Positions 27,197 through 35,346 are shown, counted from the first letter of the stretch. The stretch is 64,000 bases of DNA from Streptomyces gelaticus (GCF_014649535.1 NZ_BMTF01000004.1:382795-446794); one strand, 5' to 3'. Notes: a model not told the origin generated them from the sequence alone. Numbers and translations are program-made.

Positions 27197-29197
27197 GTGA
27201 CTGGTGGCGGGGGCTGGGGAAGCGGAAGCGCGGGCCACATACCACCGCGGAACGGAGGTGGTGGTTCCGGAGCGGGCAGTGGCGTGTTCTTTGCGCTGAC
27301 CCGCAGCTGGGCGGCCGGCGCGCTGGTCTACATCGCCGCCGGGTATCTGGTGTCGCGCGGGCTGGTCGAACTGCTGGCCAGCGACGAGCGGCTGACGAGC
27401 TTCGGCTGGCGCCTGGCCCTGATCCACGTACCCAACATGATCACGACCGTCCTCACGGTCCTGGCATCCGCCCGCGTCCTGCCCGAGGAACACCGGGAGT
27501 CGCGGCTGCTGACCCTCACCGCCGCCCTCACCGTCCCGCTGGCCGCGCTCGTCTACGGACTGGCGGTGTCCTGGCATCTGGTGGACGTCGAGGGCACGTT
27601 GATGCCGCTCGTCTCGCTGGCGACCGGCGCGGCGGCGGGGCTGGCCGTGGACCGGCTCCTGGACGACCGCGCGGACGAGCCGGAGCCCGCCCCGTACCAG
27701 CCGTACTCCTGGCGGGACGGCGGCGCCACCGCCATGGAGTACCTCGGGGTGGTCGTCCTCGTCGTCACGCTGATCGGCGCGATGTCCATGGCGGGGGTCG
27801 GCGGCCAGATCGGCGAGCGCATCCGCTGCGCCATCAGCTCGCTGGGCGGCGGCGGTGGCAGCTGCTCCACGGGCGGCGGCGACACCACCGCGAAACCGAA
27901 GACGGACGCCGACTACGAGCCCAAGATGTGCCAGGTCTCCAGCATCTCCGACACCGTCGGCGGCAAGGTCAAGATCGGCTGGTTCGAGTGGGGCAACGAG
28001 TACGGCTTCCAGCAGAAGGTCAGCCAGGCCAAGACGGATGTGAACGGCGACGGCAAGGTCGACGAGAACGACAAGCTGGTCTACATGACGTTCACGGACG
28101 CCGCCTCGGCCGGTGCCACCGCCAGCACCCCCGGCGTCAAGCTCGGAAAGCTGGGCAAGGCGGATGTGGACGTCGGCGGGGGCATCAAGATCACCAACGG
28201 TGACACCTGGGTCTTCAAGAGCGAGGAAGAAGCCCAGAAGATGCGGGACGACATCGAAGAAATGAAGATGTGGGAGACCTCCACCAAGTACAGCGGCGGC
28301 TACGGCGGCGGCTGGTACTCCGGGATGAAGTGGGCCGACAAGAAGAAGGACGTCGAGAAGAAGATCGGGGACAAGAAGATCTCCTACTCGACCATCGGTC
28401 TCAACGTCTACGCGGACGGCGGACTCTCCATCAGCGCGGGCGACGAGGCCAAGCTCGGCGCGAAGCTCGGCGGCAAGGCGAAGTTCTCCCCCGAGGTGAC
28501 CATCACCAAGGACGACGTCAACGGCAACGAGTCGTATACGTACACCGCCAAGCTCGAACTGGAGGGCAAGGTCGGCGGTTCGGCCGGCTCGCTGGGCGGC
28601 ACGGCCTCCGCGAAGGACAGCCGGACCGGGGCTATCACCGTCACCCGTGACCAGAAGACCGGCAAGATCGTCCGCATCGACATGACCCAGACCATCGAGA
28701 ACGGCTCGACGACCGACAAGGGCGACATCAGCGGCGACAACGGCAAGAAGGACGGGGACAAGCGCGGCGGCAAGGGCAGCATCTCCGACTCCTCCGGCGA
28801 CACCGGTATCGAGGTCCAGACGAACTCGATCGTCTTCGGCAAGGACACCGACAAGGCCACCGAGGACAAGCGGGCCATCGCCGAGCAGTGGCTGGACGGC
28901 TCCGGCAACAACACCGCCCCGTTCGAGTACATGTTCGGCGACCACTCCCTGGAGCAGAAGCCCACCGGGACCGACCCCTTCGACCAGCTGATGTACCAGG
29001 ACGGGCTGTCGAGCAAGATGAAGTACAACGGTCAGACGGACGCCCAGGAGTTCGGCTTCGAGGTCTCGCTCGGCATGAGTCTGGGATTCTCCATCTCCGA
29101 CGAGCACAAGAAGGAGACACTGACGGACGCGGAGTTCCTCGGTGCTCCGCAGGGCGACAAGCGCTCGTACCTTCCGTACAGCTACTGCGCGAAGTAG
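27197..29197 (+). CDS. Flp-pilin-fused effector-like membrane/secreted protein
   Basis: A 666-residue protein of unusual plan. After a Gly-rich start come about four membrane segments (near 31-52, 72-92, 105-126, 134-152). Then a type IVb prepilin motif, Gly176 followed by ATAMEY (Glu181), leads into a pilin-like hydrophobic helix (183-203) and a Cys. The passenger (about 215-666) is hydrophilic, rich in Gly, Lys, Asp and beta-type sequence. It has an EF-hand-like calcium loop at 281-292 (DVNGDGKVDEND) and no family I recognise. The same plan is found in the toxin gene at 31122. The GTG at 27197 has a strong GGGGAGGAAG. A lipoprotein gene follows 45 bp downstream. The effector role is inference. 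Confidence 0.8.
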   Translation: MTGGGGWGSGSAGHIPPRNGGGGSGAGSGVFFALTRSWAAGALVYIAAGYLVSRGLVELLASDERLTSFGWRLALIHVPNMITTVLTVLASARVLPEEHRESRLLTLTAALTVPLAALVYGLAVSWHLVDVEGTLMPLVSLATGAAAGLAVDRLLDDRADEPEPAPYQPYSWRDGGATAMEYLGVVVLVVTLIGAMSMAGVGGQIGERIRCAISSLGGGGGSCSTGGGDTTAKPKTDADYEPKMCQVSSISDTVGGKVKIGWFEWGNEYGFQQKVSQAKTDVNGDGKVDENDKLVYMTFTDAASAGATASTPGVKLGKLGKADVDVGGGIKITNGDTWVFKSEEEAQKMRDDIEEMKMWETSTKYSGGYGGGWYSGMKWADKKKDVEKKIGDKKISYSTIGLNVYADGGLSISAGDEAKLGAKLGGKAKFSPEVTITKDDVNGNESYTYTAKLELEGKVGGSAGSLGGTASAKDSRTGAITVTRDQKTGKIVRIDMTQTIENGSTTDKGDISGDNGKKDGDKRGGKGSISDSSGDTGIEVQTNSIVFGKDTDKATEDKRAIAEQWLDGSGNNTAPFEYMFGDHSLEQKPTGTDPFDQLMYQDGLSSKMKYNGQTDAQEFGFEVSLGMSLGFSISDEHKKETLTDAEFLGAPQGDKRSYLPYSYCAK

Positions 29198-29242
29198 CGG
29201 TACGGGAAGCACCAACCGCGCACGACGAAGAGGCGATAGGCG

Positions 29243-29827
29243 ATGACGACGACCAAGAAGACGTACCGGACCATCGGCGCGACCGCTGCCGCCGCCATCG
29301 GCTTCGCCCTGCTCACCGGCTGCGGCGGTGACTCCGCCGCACTCCCGGAGGGCTGGAGCAAGCTCGACACCAAGAGCCTCTCCGTCGGCTACCCCGGGAA
29401 CAAGGGCTACAAGGAGCAGCCCGAGGCCGACCGGGCCGAGGCCAACGCGGCCGTCGCGCTCAAGGAGGAGGGCGGGCTGCGCACCGGAATGGTCTCCGTG
29501 CAGCTCGACTTCGCCACGGGCGTGGACAGCGCCGCCGAGGCGGCGTCCGCGGCGGGCGCCGGCATCGGTCTCGGCGCGACCCGCAAGGGAACCGAAGAGG
29601 TGCGGCTCGCGGGCGCGGAGAGCGCCCGCGAGGCACGCCGGATCGACTACGAGTTCACGTCGAGCGGCGAGGAGCGGACCCCGGCGCCGGGCACCCGGAT
29701 GACGGGGGTCGTGGTGGCGGGTGTCGATTCGAAGGACGTGCCGTTCGCGGTCCGGATCAACGCGGTGAAGGGCTCGCTGAGCGCGCAGGACCTCGACGCG
29801 TTCGTCGACTCGATCACCGTCAAGTAG
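29243..29827 (+). CDS. Lipoprotein downstream of the pilin-fusion gene
   Basis: A 194-residue lipoprotein with signal peptide and lipobox LTGC (Cys about 28). The rest is a single alpha/beta domain from LPEGWSKLDTKSLSVGYP to FVDSITVK, reminiscent of LpqN/PsbP-like lipoproteins of actinobacteria. It follows the pilin-fusion gene by 45 bp with its own ribosome site, so the two are probably co-transcribed. Given the layout, it may protect the cell surface from the fusion protein or help it assemble; neither is shown by sequence. Confidence 0.82.
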   Translation: MTTTKKTYRTIGATAAAAIGFALLTGCGGDSAALPEGWSKLDTKSLSVGYPGNKGYKEQPEADRAEANAAVALKEEGGLRTGMVSVQLDFATGVDSAAEAASAAGAGIGLGATRKGTEEVRLAGAESAREARRIDYEFTSSGEERTPAPGTRMTGVVVAGVDSKDVPFAVRINAVKGSLSAQDLDAFVDSITVK

Positions 29828-29847
29828 CGGACCGGGAGCGCTCGTCC

Positions 29848-30297
29848 ATGCAGATCCTGCCCGGCGGCACGGCCACGTTCCTGCTGCTGTTCGGCCTGCT
29901 CCTCGGCGCGTTCGCGGTCCGTTCCGCGCTGCGCCTGAACCGGGTGCTGCGGCTGGTGCGGCGCGGCGAACACGCCGAGGGGCGGTGCGCGGACCGCCGG
30001 ACGGTCGACCGGGGGCCGGGCATGGAGCGGAGTTACGCCACCGAGTACGTCTTCGCGTTCCGCACCCGCGACGGCCGCGAGATCGAGTTCACCGACCATG
30101 CCCCGGGCCCGTTCGGCTTCGAGGTCGGGGCGCCGGTCCGGGTCAGCTACGACCCGGCGGACCCGGCACGGAAGGCCACGGTGGCCGGGCCGGGGGCGTG
30201 GGGTCCGGTGCTGATGCCCGCGGTGTTCGCCATCGTGCTCGGGGCGTTCGCGGTGGGGCTGCTGCTGGGGTTCGCGGCGATGCGGGGATGGCTCTGA
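29848..30297 (+). CDS. DUF3592 membrane protein
   Basis: A 149-residue protein with one membrane segment at each end (about 10-27 and 120-142). Between them is a small beta domain (EGRCADRRTV, TEYVFAFRTRDGREIEFTD, GAPVRVSYDPADPARKA) that matches the DUF3592 pattern. It lies 20 bp after the lipoprotein gene and is the last gene of this plus-strand set. Function unknown. Confidence 0.8.
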   Translation: MQILPGGTATFLLLFGLLLGAFAVRSALRLNRVLRLVRRGEHAEGRCADRRTVDRGPGMERSYATEYVFAFRTRDGREIEFTDHAPGPFGFEVGAPVRVSYDPADPARKATVAGPGAWGPVLMPAVFAIVLGAFAVGLLLGFAAMRGWL

Positions 30298-30334
30298 GCG
30301 CTGCCCGCGTGCGCCGGGGCGGCGGGGCCGGAGA

Positions 30335-31063
30335 TCAGAACCTGTCGCGGTCGAAAGGCTCCGGGAGCGGCGTCAGCGCCCCTGCCGCCCGCAGCCGTGC
30401 GTTCGCCTCGATGACCGTGTCGATGTCCGGGGACTCCGTACCGCCACGGGTGAGGTCGATGACCAGTCCACCGTGTGCGGTGCGGACGTACGTTCCGGGC
30501 AGATCGTCGGGGGCGAGGGCGGCCCGGCCGGCCGAGAGGAAGACCGCACGGCCGCAGCGGGGGTCGGAGTTGTCCAGGTCGAATCGTTTGCCCACCGCCC
30601 GGAACTGGGGCCTGTTGTACACCTGCCCGGCGTCGATCTGCCAGTGCTCCGCGAGGATGCGCAGGTACTCCGGAGCACGCCGGATCACCTCCGCGGTTTC
30701 GTCCACCTCGCGCGACAGGAAGGCGAGCGAGACGTAGTTCAACGCGTAGCGCGAAGTACTGCCCGGGTGAATCGCCATGGACACACGCGGCGCCGCGGGG
30801 TTGTGCGCCCACAGCGATGTCGTGTAGCCCACCACATCGAGGTCGGGGCCCGTGTTCTTCCGCTCGATGTACTCCGCAAGTACGGGGGCCGAGGTCTCCA
30901 GCACGGGATCGGACGGGCGGTCGTCAACGGCCTCGTGCCATACGTCGAACGTCGGACCGTCGATGTCCTTGAGCGCGGTGAGCGTGCCGGACCAGCGTTC
31001 GGCGATGGCCGGCACGGCTTCCCCACGAGGGCCCCACAAGCCGTTCACTACGACGTCCAGCAC
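30335..31063 (-). CDS. Putative immunity protein for the Tox-REase-like toxin
   Basis: A 242-residue soluble protein, 58 bp downstream of the toxin gene on the same strand. It has no signal peptide. Regions such as AIAERWSGTLTALKDIDGPTFDVWHEAVDD, NYVSLAFLSREVDETAEVIRRAPEYLRILAEHWQIDAGQV and PGTYVRTAHGGLVIDLTRGG look like an Imm52-type immunity protein, the family I recall being paired with Tox-REase-5 toxins. That match is from memory. Position and size fit an immunity partner that neutralises the toxin in the cytoplasm. The GTG at 31063 has GAGGGAG upstream; the long reading to 31543 is an overlap artefact. Confidence 0.72.
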   Translation of the reverse strand: MLDVVVNGLWGPRGEAVPAIAERWSGTLTALKDIDGPTFDVWHEAVDDRPSDPVLETSAPVLAEYIERKNTGPDLDVVGYTTSLWAHNPAAPRVSMAIHPGSTSRYALNYVSLAFLSREVDETAEVIRRAPEYLRILAEHWQIDAGQVYNRPQFRAVGKRFDLDNSDPRCGRAVFLSAGRAALAPDDLPGTYVRTAHGGLVIDLTRGGTESPDIDTVIEANARLRAAGALTPLPEPFDRDRF

Positions 31064-31121
31064 GACACGTTCTCCCTCGGGTCTCAGGCCTCGGTTCGCG
31101 ATTCGCCGCCCCGTCCGGCGC

Positions 31122-33518
31122 TCAGCCGACCACGTCCGCCGGGGTGGGTACCACCGTAACCTTGATGCCCCGGTCCTCGAACATCTTCTCCGCCGCGGCG
31201 GCAACGTCCGGATCGGAGATGTGCCACTCGACCGGCTTGCCGCGCGCCGCGTCGAGCTGCCGGGTCGCCTGGTCCGCCCACCGGTCGGCGATCTTCTGGG
31301 TGAGCCTTCCGGTGTCGGCGTTGTAGAAGTCCGAGCCCGTGTACCCGTACTTCGCCTCCAGGTAGGTGCCCCGCGAGGAGTCCCAGCCGTCGAAGTCGAC
31401 CGGCTTGCCCGTGAGCTTGTCCAGCGGCACCTGGTACTCCTTGCCGCGGCCCACCTTGGAGATCTGCTCCTGGTAGCGGGCGCCCATCTCGCTCGCGTAG
31501 CTGAAGACGCCCGGCCTGATCTCCGCCCAGTTCCCGTCGCCACCGTCCTTCGCCCCGGTCGTCGGGTCCTTCAGGTCCTCGTACCAGGCCGGCTTGGGCT
31601 GCTGCTGGGCGCGCTCCATCCCCTGCCTCCGCTTCGCCGCGGCGGCGGCCTTCTTCGCCTCGTCGGCCAGTCGCTGGGCCTCGTCGGCGGCGGCCTTGTC
31701 CTCCGGGTCGACGTCGCCGCAGTCCTTCGCGAAGAACCCGACGGGTACGGAGGTGGATGGCGCGGCGACGGCGCCGGTACCGGAGCCGGACAGCCCGATG
31801 CCCGCGCCGCTGCCGTACGGGACCCGGACGCGACCGCCCATCCCGACGGTGCAGCCCTTGAGACCGGCTTTCTCGGCGGCGTCGTCGGCGTGCCGCTGCG
31901 CTTCCTCCGCGGCCTTCTCCGCGGCCGTGACGTCGCCCGCCTTGGCGGCCTTCTTCGCCTTGTTCGCGGCCTCGCCCGCCTTCTCGGCGACTTCGCCCAG
32001 CTTGCCGAGTTTCCCGAGCTTGCCCAGCTTTCCGAGCTTGCCGACGAGCTTGGCCTCGCCGTAGCCCGGGATGAACAGCGAGCCGATGTTCCAGAGGCCG
32101 GTACCGATCGCCTGGCCCTCGTCGCCGTTCTTCCACATGTCCCGGACTTCGTCGCCGATGAACATGTCGTCGAGGACCTTGAGGCCGGTGCCGCCGGACG
32201 CCTTGGTCCAGTCCCAGACCGCGCCGAGGTAGTCGCCGTCGGACCACTTGTCCCCGGCGTCCTTGGAGTCCTGGCTCCACTTGTCGCCGAGGCTCTTGCC
32301 GTACTCCTTCAGGCCCTCCCAGGCCTTGACGGGGTGGAAGATCGTGTCGATCGTGCCCGTGATGTCGCCCCACAGCCCGTCGCCGATCAGGCCCTCGAAG
32401 AAGCCGCCGACCTGGTGGGCGGCGCAGGAGAAGAACGCGCCGACGCCCGAGGTGCAGCTCTCGTCGGACTTCCCGTCGTCGCCGTCGCCCGAGTCGTCCT
32501 GATCGTCGTCGCCGCCGTTCGGCTCCCCGGAGGTGTCCAGGTCGTCGCCACCGTCGTCGACCTGGATGGCGGGGTCACCCCCGCCGGCGCCCGCGGAGCT
32601 TCCGGAGGCGCCGGATTCGTTGCCCGCGCTGCCTGCCGAACCGGTTCCGCCGGAGGCATCGGTCCCCCCGGCCGTGTTGGAGCCCCCGGCCACGTCCGAC
32701 CCACCGGAGCCGGAACCGGAACCAGCCGGGCCCGAGCCGCCGGAGTCCGTACCGCCCGCGGTCACCGATCCGCCCGAGTCCTTGCCACCGGACTGGGACG
32801 ATCCGCCGGAATCCTTGCCCGGTCCCGCCTCCACATTGCTGCCGGGCGCGGGGCAGGCACTCCCGGTGAGCCGGCAGATCGCGTCCTGGAGCCCGCCGGT
32901 CAGCTGGGCGCCGATGCCCGTGACGACGAGCCCGCCGATGAGGGCCACGACGACCAGGACCATGCCGAGGTATTCCATCGCGGTCTGACCGGCGTCGTCC
33001 CGGCGCCACCTGATCATGCGCGCGATGCTGAACCGCCGGTGCGGCAGCCGCTGTTCCAGGGGCAGCTCGAACCATTCGCGCGAACTCGCCCGGAACAGCA
33101 GGACGACGACCGCGACCGGCATCACCAGCTGCGTGACACCGCGCCCGCCCCCGTCCCCGCCCAGGTTCGCCAGCGCGCCGAAGGTGAGCCAGACGTGCAC
33201 GGCGAGCAGCCCGCGCCAGACCCAGACGCCGCCGGTACGCACATACAGCGAGAGCACGAACGCGAGCACGCTCGGCAGCGCCGCGTACAGCAGCAGCCCG
33301 AGCAGCCGGCCGTCGACCTCGTCGATCGCCGACGCCACCGTCAGTACACCGATGCCGCCCAGCACGGCGGCCGCGAAGAGAAGCCGTACGAGGATCAGCA
33401 CCGCCTGCAGCGGACGCGGCAGGGACTGCCTGCCCCCCGCCCGGCCCACGGCGGTACCCCCACCGGCGACACCTCCGCCGACGCCGCCCGCAACCGCAAA
33501 TCCGCCTATGCCAGACAC
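31122..33518 (-). CDS. Pilin-fused polymorphic toxin with C-terminal Tox-REase-5-like nuclease
   Basis: A 798-residue protein. Four hydrophobic segments (about 38-62, 71-92, 98-117, 128-143) are followed by a type IVb prepilin motif, Gly177 then QTAMEY (Glu182), and a pilin helix (184-204). Next are a Gly/Ser/Asp-rich linker of about 120 residues, a pre-toxin region with WNIGSLFIPGYGEAKLVG and a KLG repeat, and an Ala/Lys coiled coil. The C-terminal nuclease-like domain contains VDFDGWD and the E-x-K pair Glu721/Lys723 in YLEAKYGY, typical of restriction-endonuclease-fold toxins. A DNA-cutting role is inferred. The GTG at 33518 has GGGGGA upstream. An immunity-like gene follows. Confidence 0.82.
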   Translation of the reverse strand: MSGIGGFAVAGGVGGGVAGGGTAVGRAGGRQSLPRPLQAVLILVRLLFAAAVLGGIGVLTVASAIDEVDGRLLGLLLYAALPSVLAFVLSLYVRTGGVWVWRGLLAVHVWLTFGALANLGGDGGGRGVTQLVMPVAVVVLLFRASSREWFELPLEQRLPHRRFSIARMIRWRRDDAGQTAMEYLGMVLVVVALIGGLVVTGIGAQLTGGLQDAICRLTGSACPAPGSNVEAGPGKDSGGSSQSGGKDSGGSVTAGGTDSGGSGPAGSGSGSGGSDVAGGSNTAGGTDASGGTGSAGSAGNESGASGSSAGAGGGDPAIQVDDGGDDLDTSGEPNGGDDDQDDSGDGDDGKSDESCTSGVGAFFSCAAHQVGGFFEGLIGDGLWGDITGTIDTIFHPVKAWEGLKEYGKSLGDKWSQDSKDAGDKWSDGDYLGAVWDWTKASGGTGLKVLDDMFIGDEVRDMWKNGDEGQAIGTGLWNIGSLFIPGYGEAKLVGKLGKLGKLGKLGKLGEVAEKAGEAANKAKKAAKAGDVTAAEKAAEEAQRHADDAAEKAGLKGCTVGMGGRVRVPYGSGAGIGLSGSGTGAVAAPSTSVPVGFFAKDCGDVDPEDKAAADEAQRLADEAKKAAAAAKRRQGMERAQQQPKPAWYEDLKDPTTGAKDGGDGNWAEIRPGVFSYASEMGARYQEQISKVGRGKEYQVPLDKLTGKPVDFDGWDSSRGTYLEAKYGYTGSDFYNADTGRLTQKIADRWADQATRQLDAARGKPVEWHISDPDVAAAAEKMFEDRGIKVTVVPTPADVVG
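31995..32039. repeat. Five tandem 9-bp units encoding KLG repeats
   Basis: Near-identical 9-mers (gcccagctt, gccgagttt, cccgagctt, gcccagctt, tccgagctt) run from 31995 to 32039 within the toxin gene. On the minus strand each encodes Lys-Leu-Gly. A shorter KLGKLGK occurs in the passenger of the fusion protein at 27197. The number of units may vary. Confidence 0.75.
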
Positions 33519-33607
33519 GACGAGTCCCCCAGCTTGCCGGTGTAAGGCCACAGTTCAGCCACTCCACTCATCCGACCACACCGGCACCCTTCGGGGCATG
33601 GGCCTCA

Positions 33608-33638
33608 GGGCCCAATGCAAGGCTCAAAGGTGCCCAAT
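33608..33638 (-). promoter_or_regulatory. GGGCCC-type motif upstream of the toxin gene
   Basis: On the minus strand, ATTGGGCA (33638-33631) and TTGGGCCC (33615-33608) lie 90-120 bases before the toxin start, similar in position and sequence to the motif before the 27197 fusion gene. Confidence 0.42.
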
Positions 33639-33679
33639 ACGAAGGAAGTCGGGGAGCAGCGACAGCTACGGGCCGGCTG

Positions 33680-34273
33680 CTACCGGACAGGCACCTCGCT
33701 CCCGAACAGCATCCAGGGCGACTGGTCGTACGAGGCCACCCCCGCCAACTGCGGCTGCATCGCGGCGATCTCGTGCCGAACGGCCAGCGTGTCCGGCCAA
33801 CTGTCGAAGTACGTGGTGCCGTTGATGACGACACCACTCCAGTCGGTCGCCACGGAGGCGCCCTCGCGGTCGACGACGAAACCGATGCAGAGCACGGAGG
33901 CCCGCCCTATCGCCTCCCTGATCGCCCTCGCGGCCACCTCCTGCTCGTCCGGGGTCAGCCGGCCGAAGCCGAATTCCAGGGCGACGACCCCGTCCCGCAT
34001 CCGGCGGACGCGTGCCGGAACGTCGGTTCCGCTGTCCACCCACAACAGGAACTCGACGCTGTCGAGCCGTTGCAGTCCGGCCAGGAGCACGAGCTGCTCC
34101 CTGGTCACCCACGACGGGGTGCCGCGCGGACCGGGCCCCGGGCCGAGGAGCGTGACCCGCCTCGTGACCGGGTGGCTGAGCCGCAGCCCCGCCGCGTCGA
34201 GATCACTGAAGAGCGACTCGGAGTCCGGGCGGCTCCAGCCGAGGTGGTACGAGTAGAAGAATCCGTCACTCAT
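33680..34273 (-). CDS. Immunity-like protein upstream of the toxin gene
   Basis: A 197-residue soluble protein with no signal peptide or membrane segment. It contains RLDSVEFLLWVDSGTDVPARVRRM, RLTPDEQEVAARAIREAIGR and FVVDREGASVATDWSGVVINGTTYFDSWPDTLAVRHE. I cannot name its family, but small, soluble, Trp-rich single-domain proteins beside a polymorphic toxin are commonly additional immunity proteins. The ATG at 34273 is preceded by GGGGTGA. It is 161 bp upstream of the toxin start, with its own motif-bearing promoter region. Confidence 0.6.
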   Translation of the reverse strand: MSDGFFYSYHLGWSRPDSESLFSDLDAAGLRLSHPVTRRVTLLGPGPGPRGTPSWVTREQLVLLAGLQRLDSVEFLLWVDSGTDVPARVRRMRDGVVALEFGFGRLTPDEQEVAARAIREAIGRASVLCIGFVVDREGASVATDWSGVVINGTTYFDSWPDTLAVRHEIAAMQPQLAGVASYDQSPWMLFGSEVPVR

Positions 34274-34420
34274 CGACACATCACCCCATGCAAGACAGGT
34301 GGAGCGTGCAGTTCCAGATGCGTGCGGGCATGCCGGACAGGCGCTCGTTCCGGGCGCCGGCCAGGTGGCTCGCAGTTGGTCGTGCACGAGCCTAATGAGG
34401 GCCGGTCCCCGGGGCGTGGG

Positions 34421-34446
34421 CCCAGGGGCCCAGGGGCGGGCCCCAA
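34421..34446 (-). promoter_or_regulatory. GGGCCC-type motif cluster in the immunity-like/DinB divergent region
   Basis: On the minus strand, ATTGGGGCCC is followed by two TGGGCCC copies within about 35 bases (34446 down to 34415), about 145-170 bases before the immunity-like gene at 33680-34273. It is the densest of the four clusters. Confidence 0.4.
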
Positions 34447-34495
34447 TGGACAATTCGGTGGACAGGGGCCCTCCCGTCGCAGATCGTGTACGGCG

Positions 34496-35005
34496 ATGAC
34501 ACGCACCGATTCGCCTCCCGCACGGGACGAGCGCACCCAGCTGGCCACCTTCCTCGACTACGTCCGCGACACCGCACGCGCGAAGTGCGAGGGCGTCTCG
34601 CCGGACGACGCCCGCCGGGCCCCGCTGCCCGGCTCTCCCCTGATGACGATCGCCGGGCTGATCAACCACCTCAGCTGGGTCGAGTACTACTGGTTCGAGG
34701 TGGTCTTCCTCGGCGGTGAGGACGAAGGCCCTTGGACGGAGGAGGACCCCGACCGCGAGATGCGCATCGCGGTGGACATGCCGCTCGCCGATGTGCTGTC
34801 GCTGTACGAGGAACGGACCACCCGCTACCGCGAGTTGGTCGCCTCCCACGACCTGGACACACCGGCCGCGCGCCCGCGCGGCAACGGCGACGGCGACCAC
34901 CCCGATCTGCGCTGGATCGTCCTGCATCTGATCGAGGAGACCGCCCGGCACAACGGCCACCTCGACCTGATCCGGGAGATCGTCGACGGCACCACCGGCG
35001 TGTAG
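34496..35005 (+). CDS. DinB-family (DUF664) protein
   Basis: A 169-residue four-helix-bundle protein. The metal-binding histidine pattern of DinB/YfiT-like proteins is visible in GLINHLSWVEYYWFEVVF and HLIEETARHNGHLDLIREIVDG. Some family members are mycothiol-dependent detoxification enzymes or S-transferases. The ATG at 34496 is preferred; the longer plus-strand reading overlaps the immunity-like gene. It is divergent from that gene. Confidence 0.88.
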   Translation: MTRTDSPPARDERTQLATFLDYVRDTARAKCEGVSPDDARRAPLPGSPLMTIAGLINHLSWVEYYWFEVVFLGGEDEGPWTEEDPDREMRIAVDMPLADVLSLYEERTTRYRELVASHDLDTPAARPRGNGDGDHPDLRWIVLHLIEETARHNGHLDLIREIVDGTTGV

Positions 35006-35020
35006 GACCCGTCCGCCGAA

Positions 35021-35218
35021 CGGGGCACCCGCAACGGTGTTGCCTTTCCTGTAGCGCTCCTCGTCGAAGCCGGGCGGCCGTCCACCGCGTGAGCCTTTGC
35101 ACCGGTGGGCGGCCTGGCTGTCGCTTTCCTCCGGGATGGTGTGCCGGATGCCAGGGCGGCGCAGGCTGTCCCGGCAGGCCCCGTTGCCCGCCGGCAGGAA
35201 CGGCCGCAGCCGCTTGCT
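35021..35218 (-). mobile_element. Transposase remnant (IS5-type DDE)
   Basis: Read on the minus strand in a frame with no start codon, 35218-35021 gives a piece containing LRRPGIRHTIPEESDSQAA and GSRGGRPPGFDEERYRKGNTV. This matches the centre of IS5-family DDE transposases (typical form LRRRGIxHTIPEx..., GGRPPxFDxExYKxRNxVER). It lacks both ends and the catalytic residues, so it is an inactive remnant. I saw no terminal inverted repeats. Confidence 0.65.
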
Positions 35219-35219
35219 T

Positions 35220-35346
35220 CGCCCTGGTCACCCTTGATGGCGCGTGGACGGACACGGACACGGACGGCCACTGGGATCAAGCCAACCGCTACCTCGACGG
35301 CCTCGACGCCGAGTCCGTCGTCATCGACGTACTCTGTCACTCCTGA
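35220..35346 (+). pseudogene. Possible 3' gene fragment
   Basis: The reading ends in LVTLDGAWTDTDTDGHWDQANRYLDGLDAESVVIDVLCHS and a stop. This resembles the C-termini (...YLxxLDxDxxVxxVDCH) of Streptomyces hypothetical proteins but has no credible start or upstream domain. It abuts the transposase remnant, which suggests a truncated gene. Confidence 0.35.

Noticed and set aside
30852..33545. 897-residue plus-strand reading frame opposite the toxin gene
   Set aside because: Antisense shadow of the toxin and immunity genes; the minus-strand frame has membrane segments, the pilin motif and proper ribosome sites.
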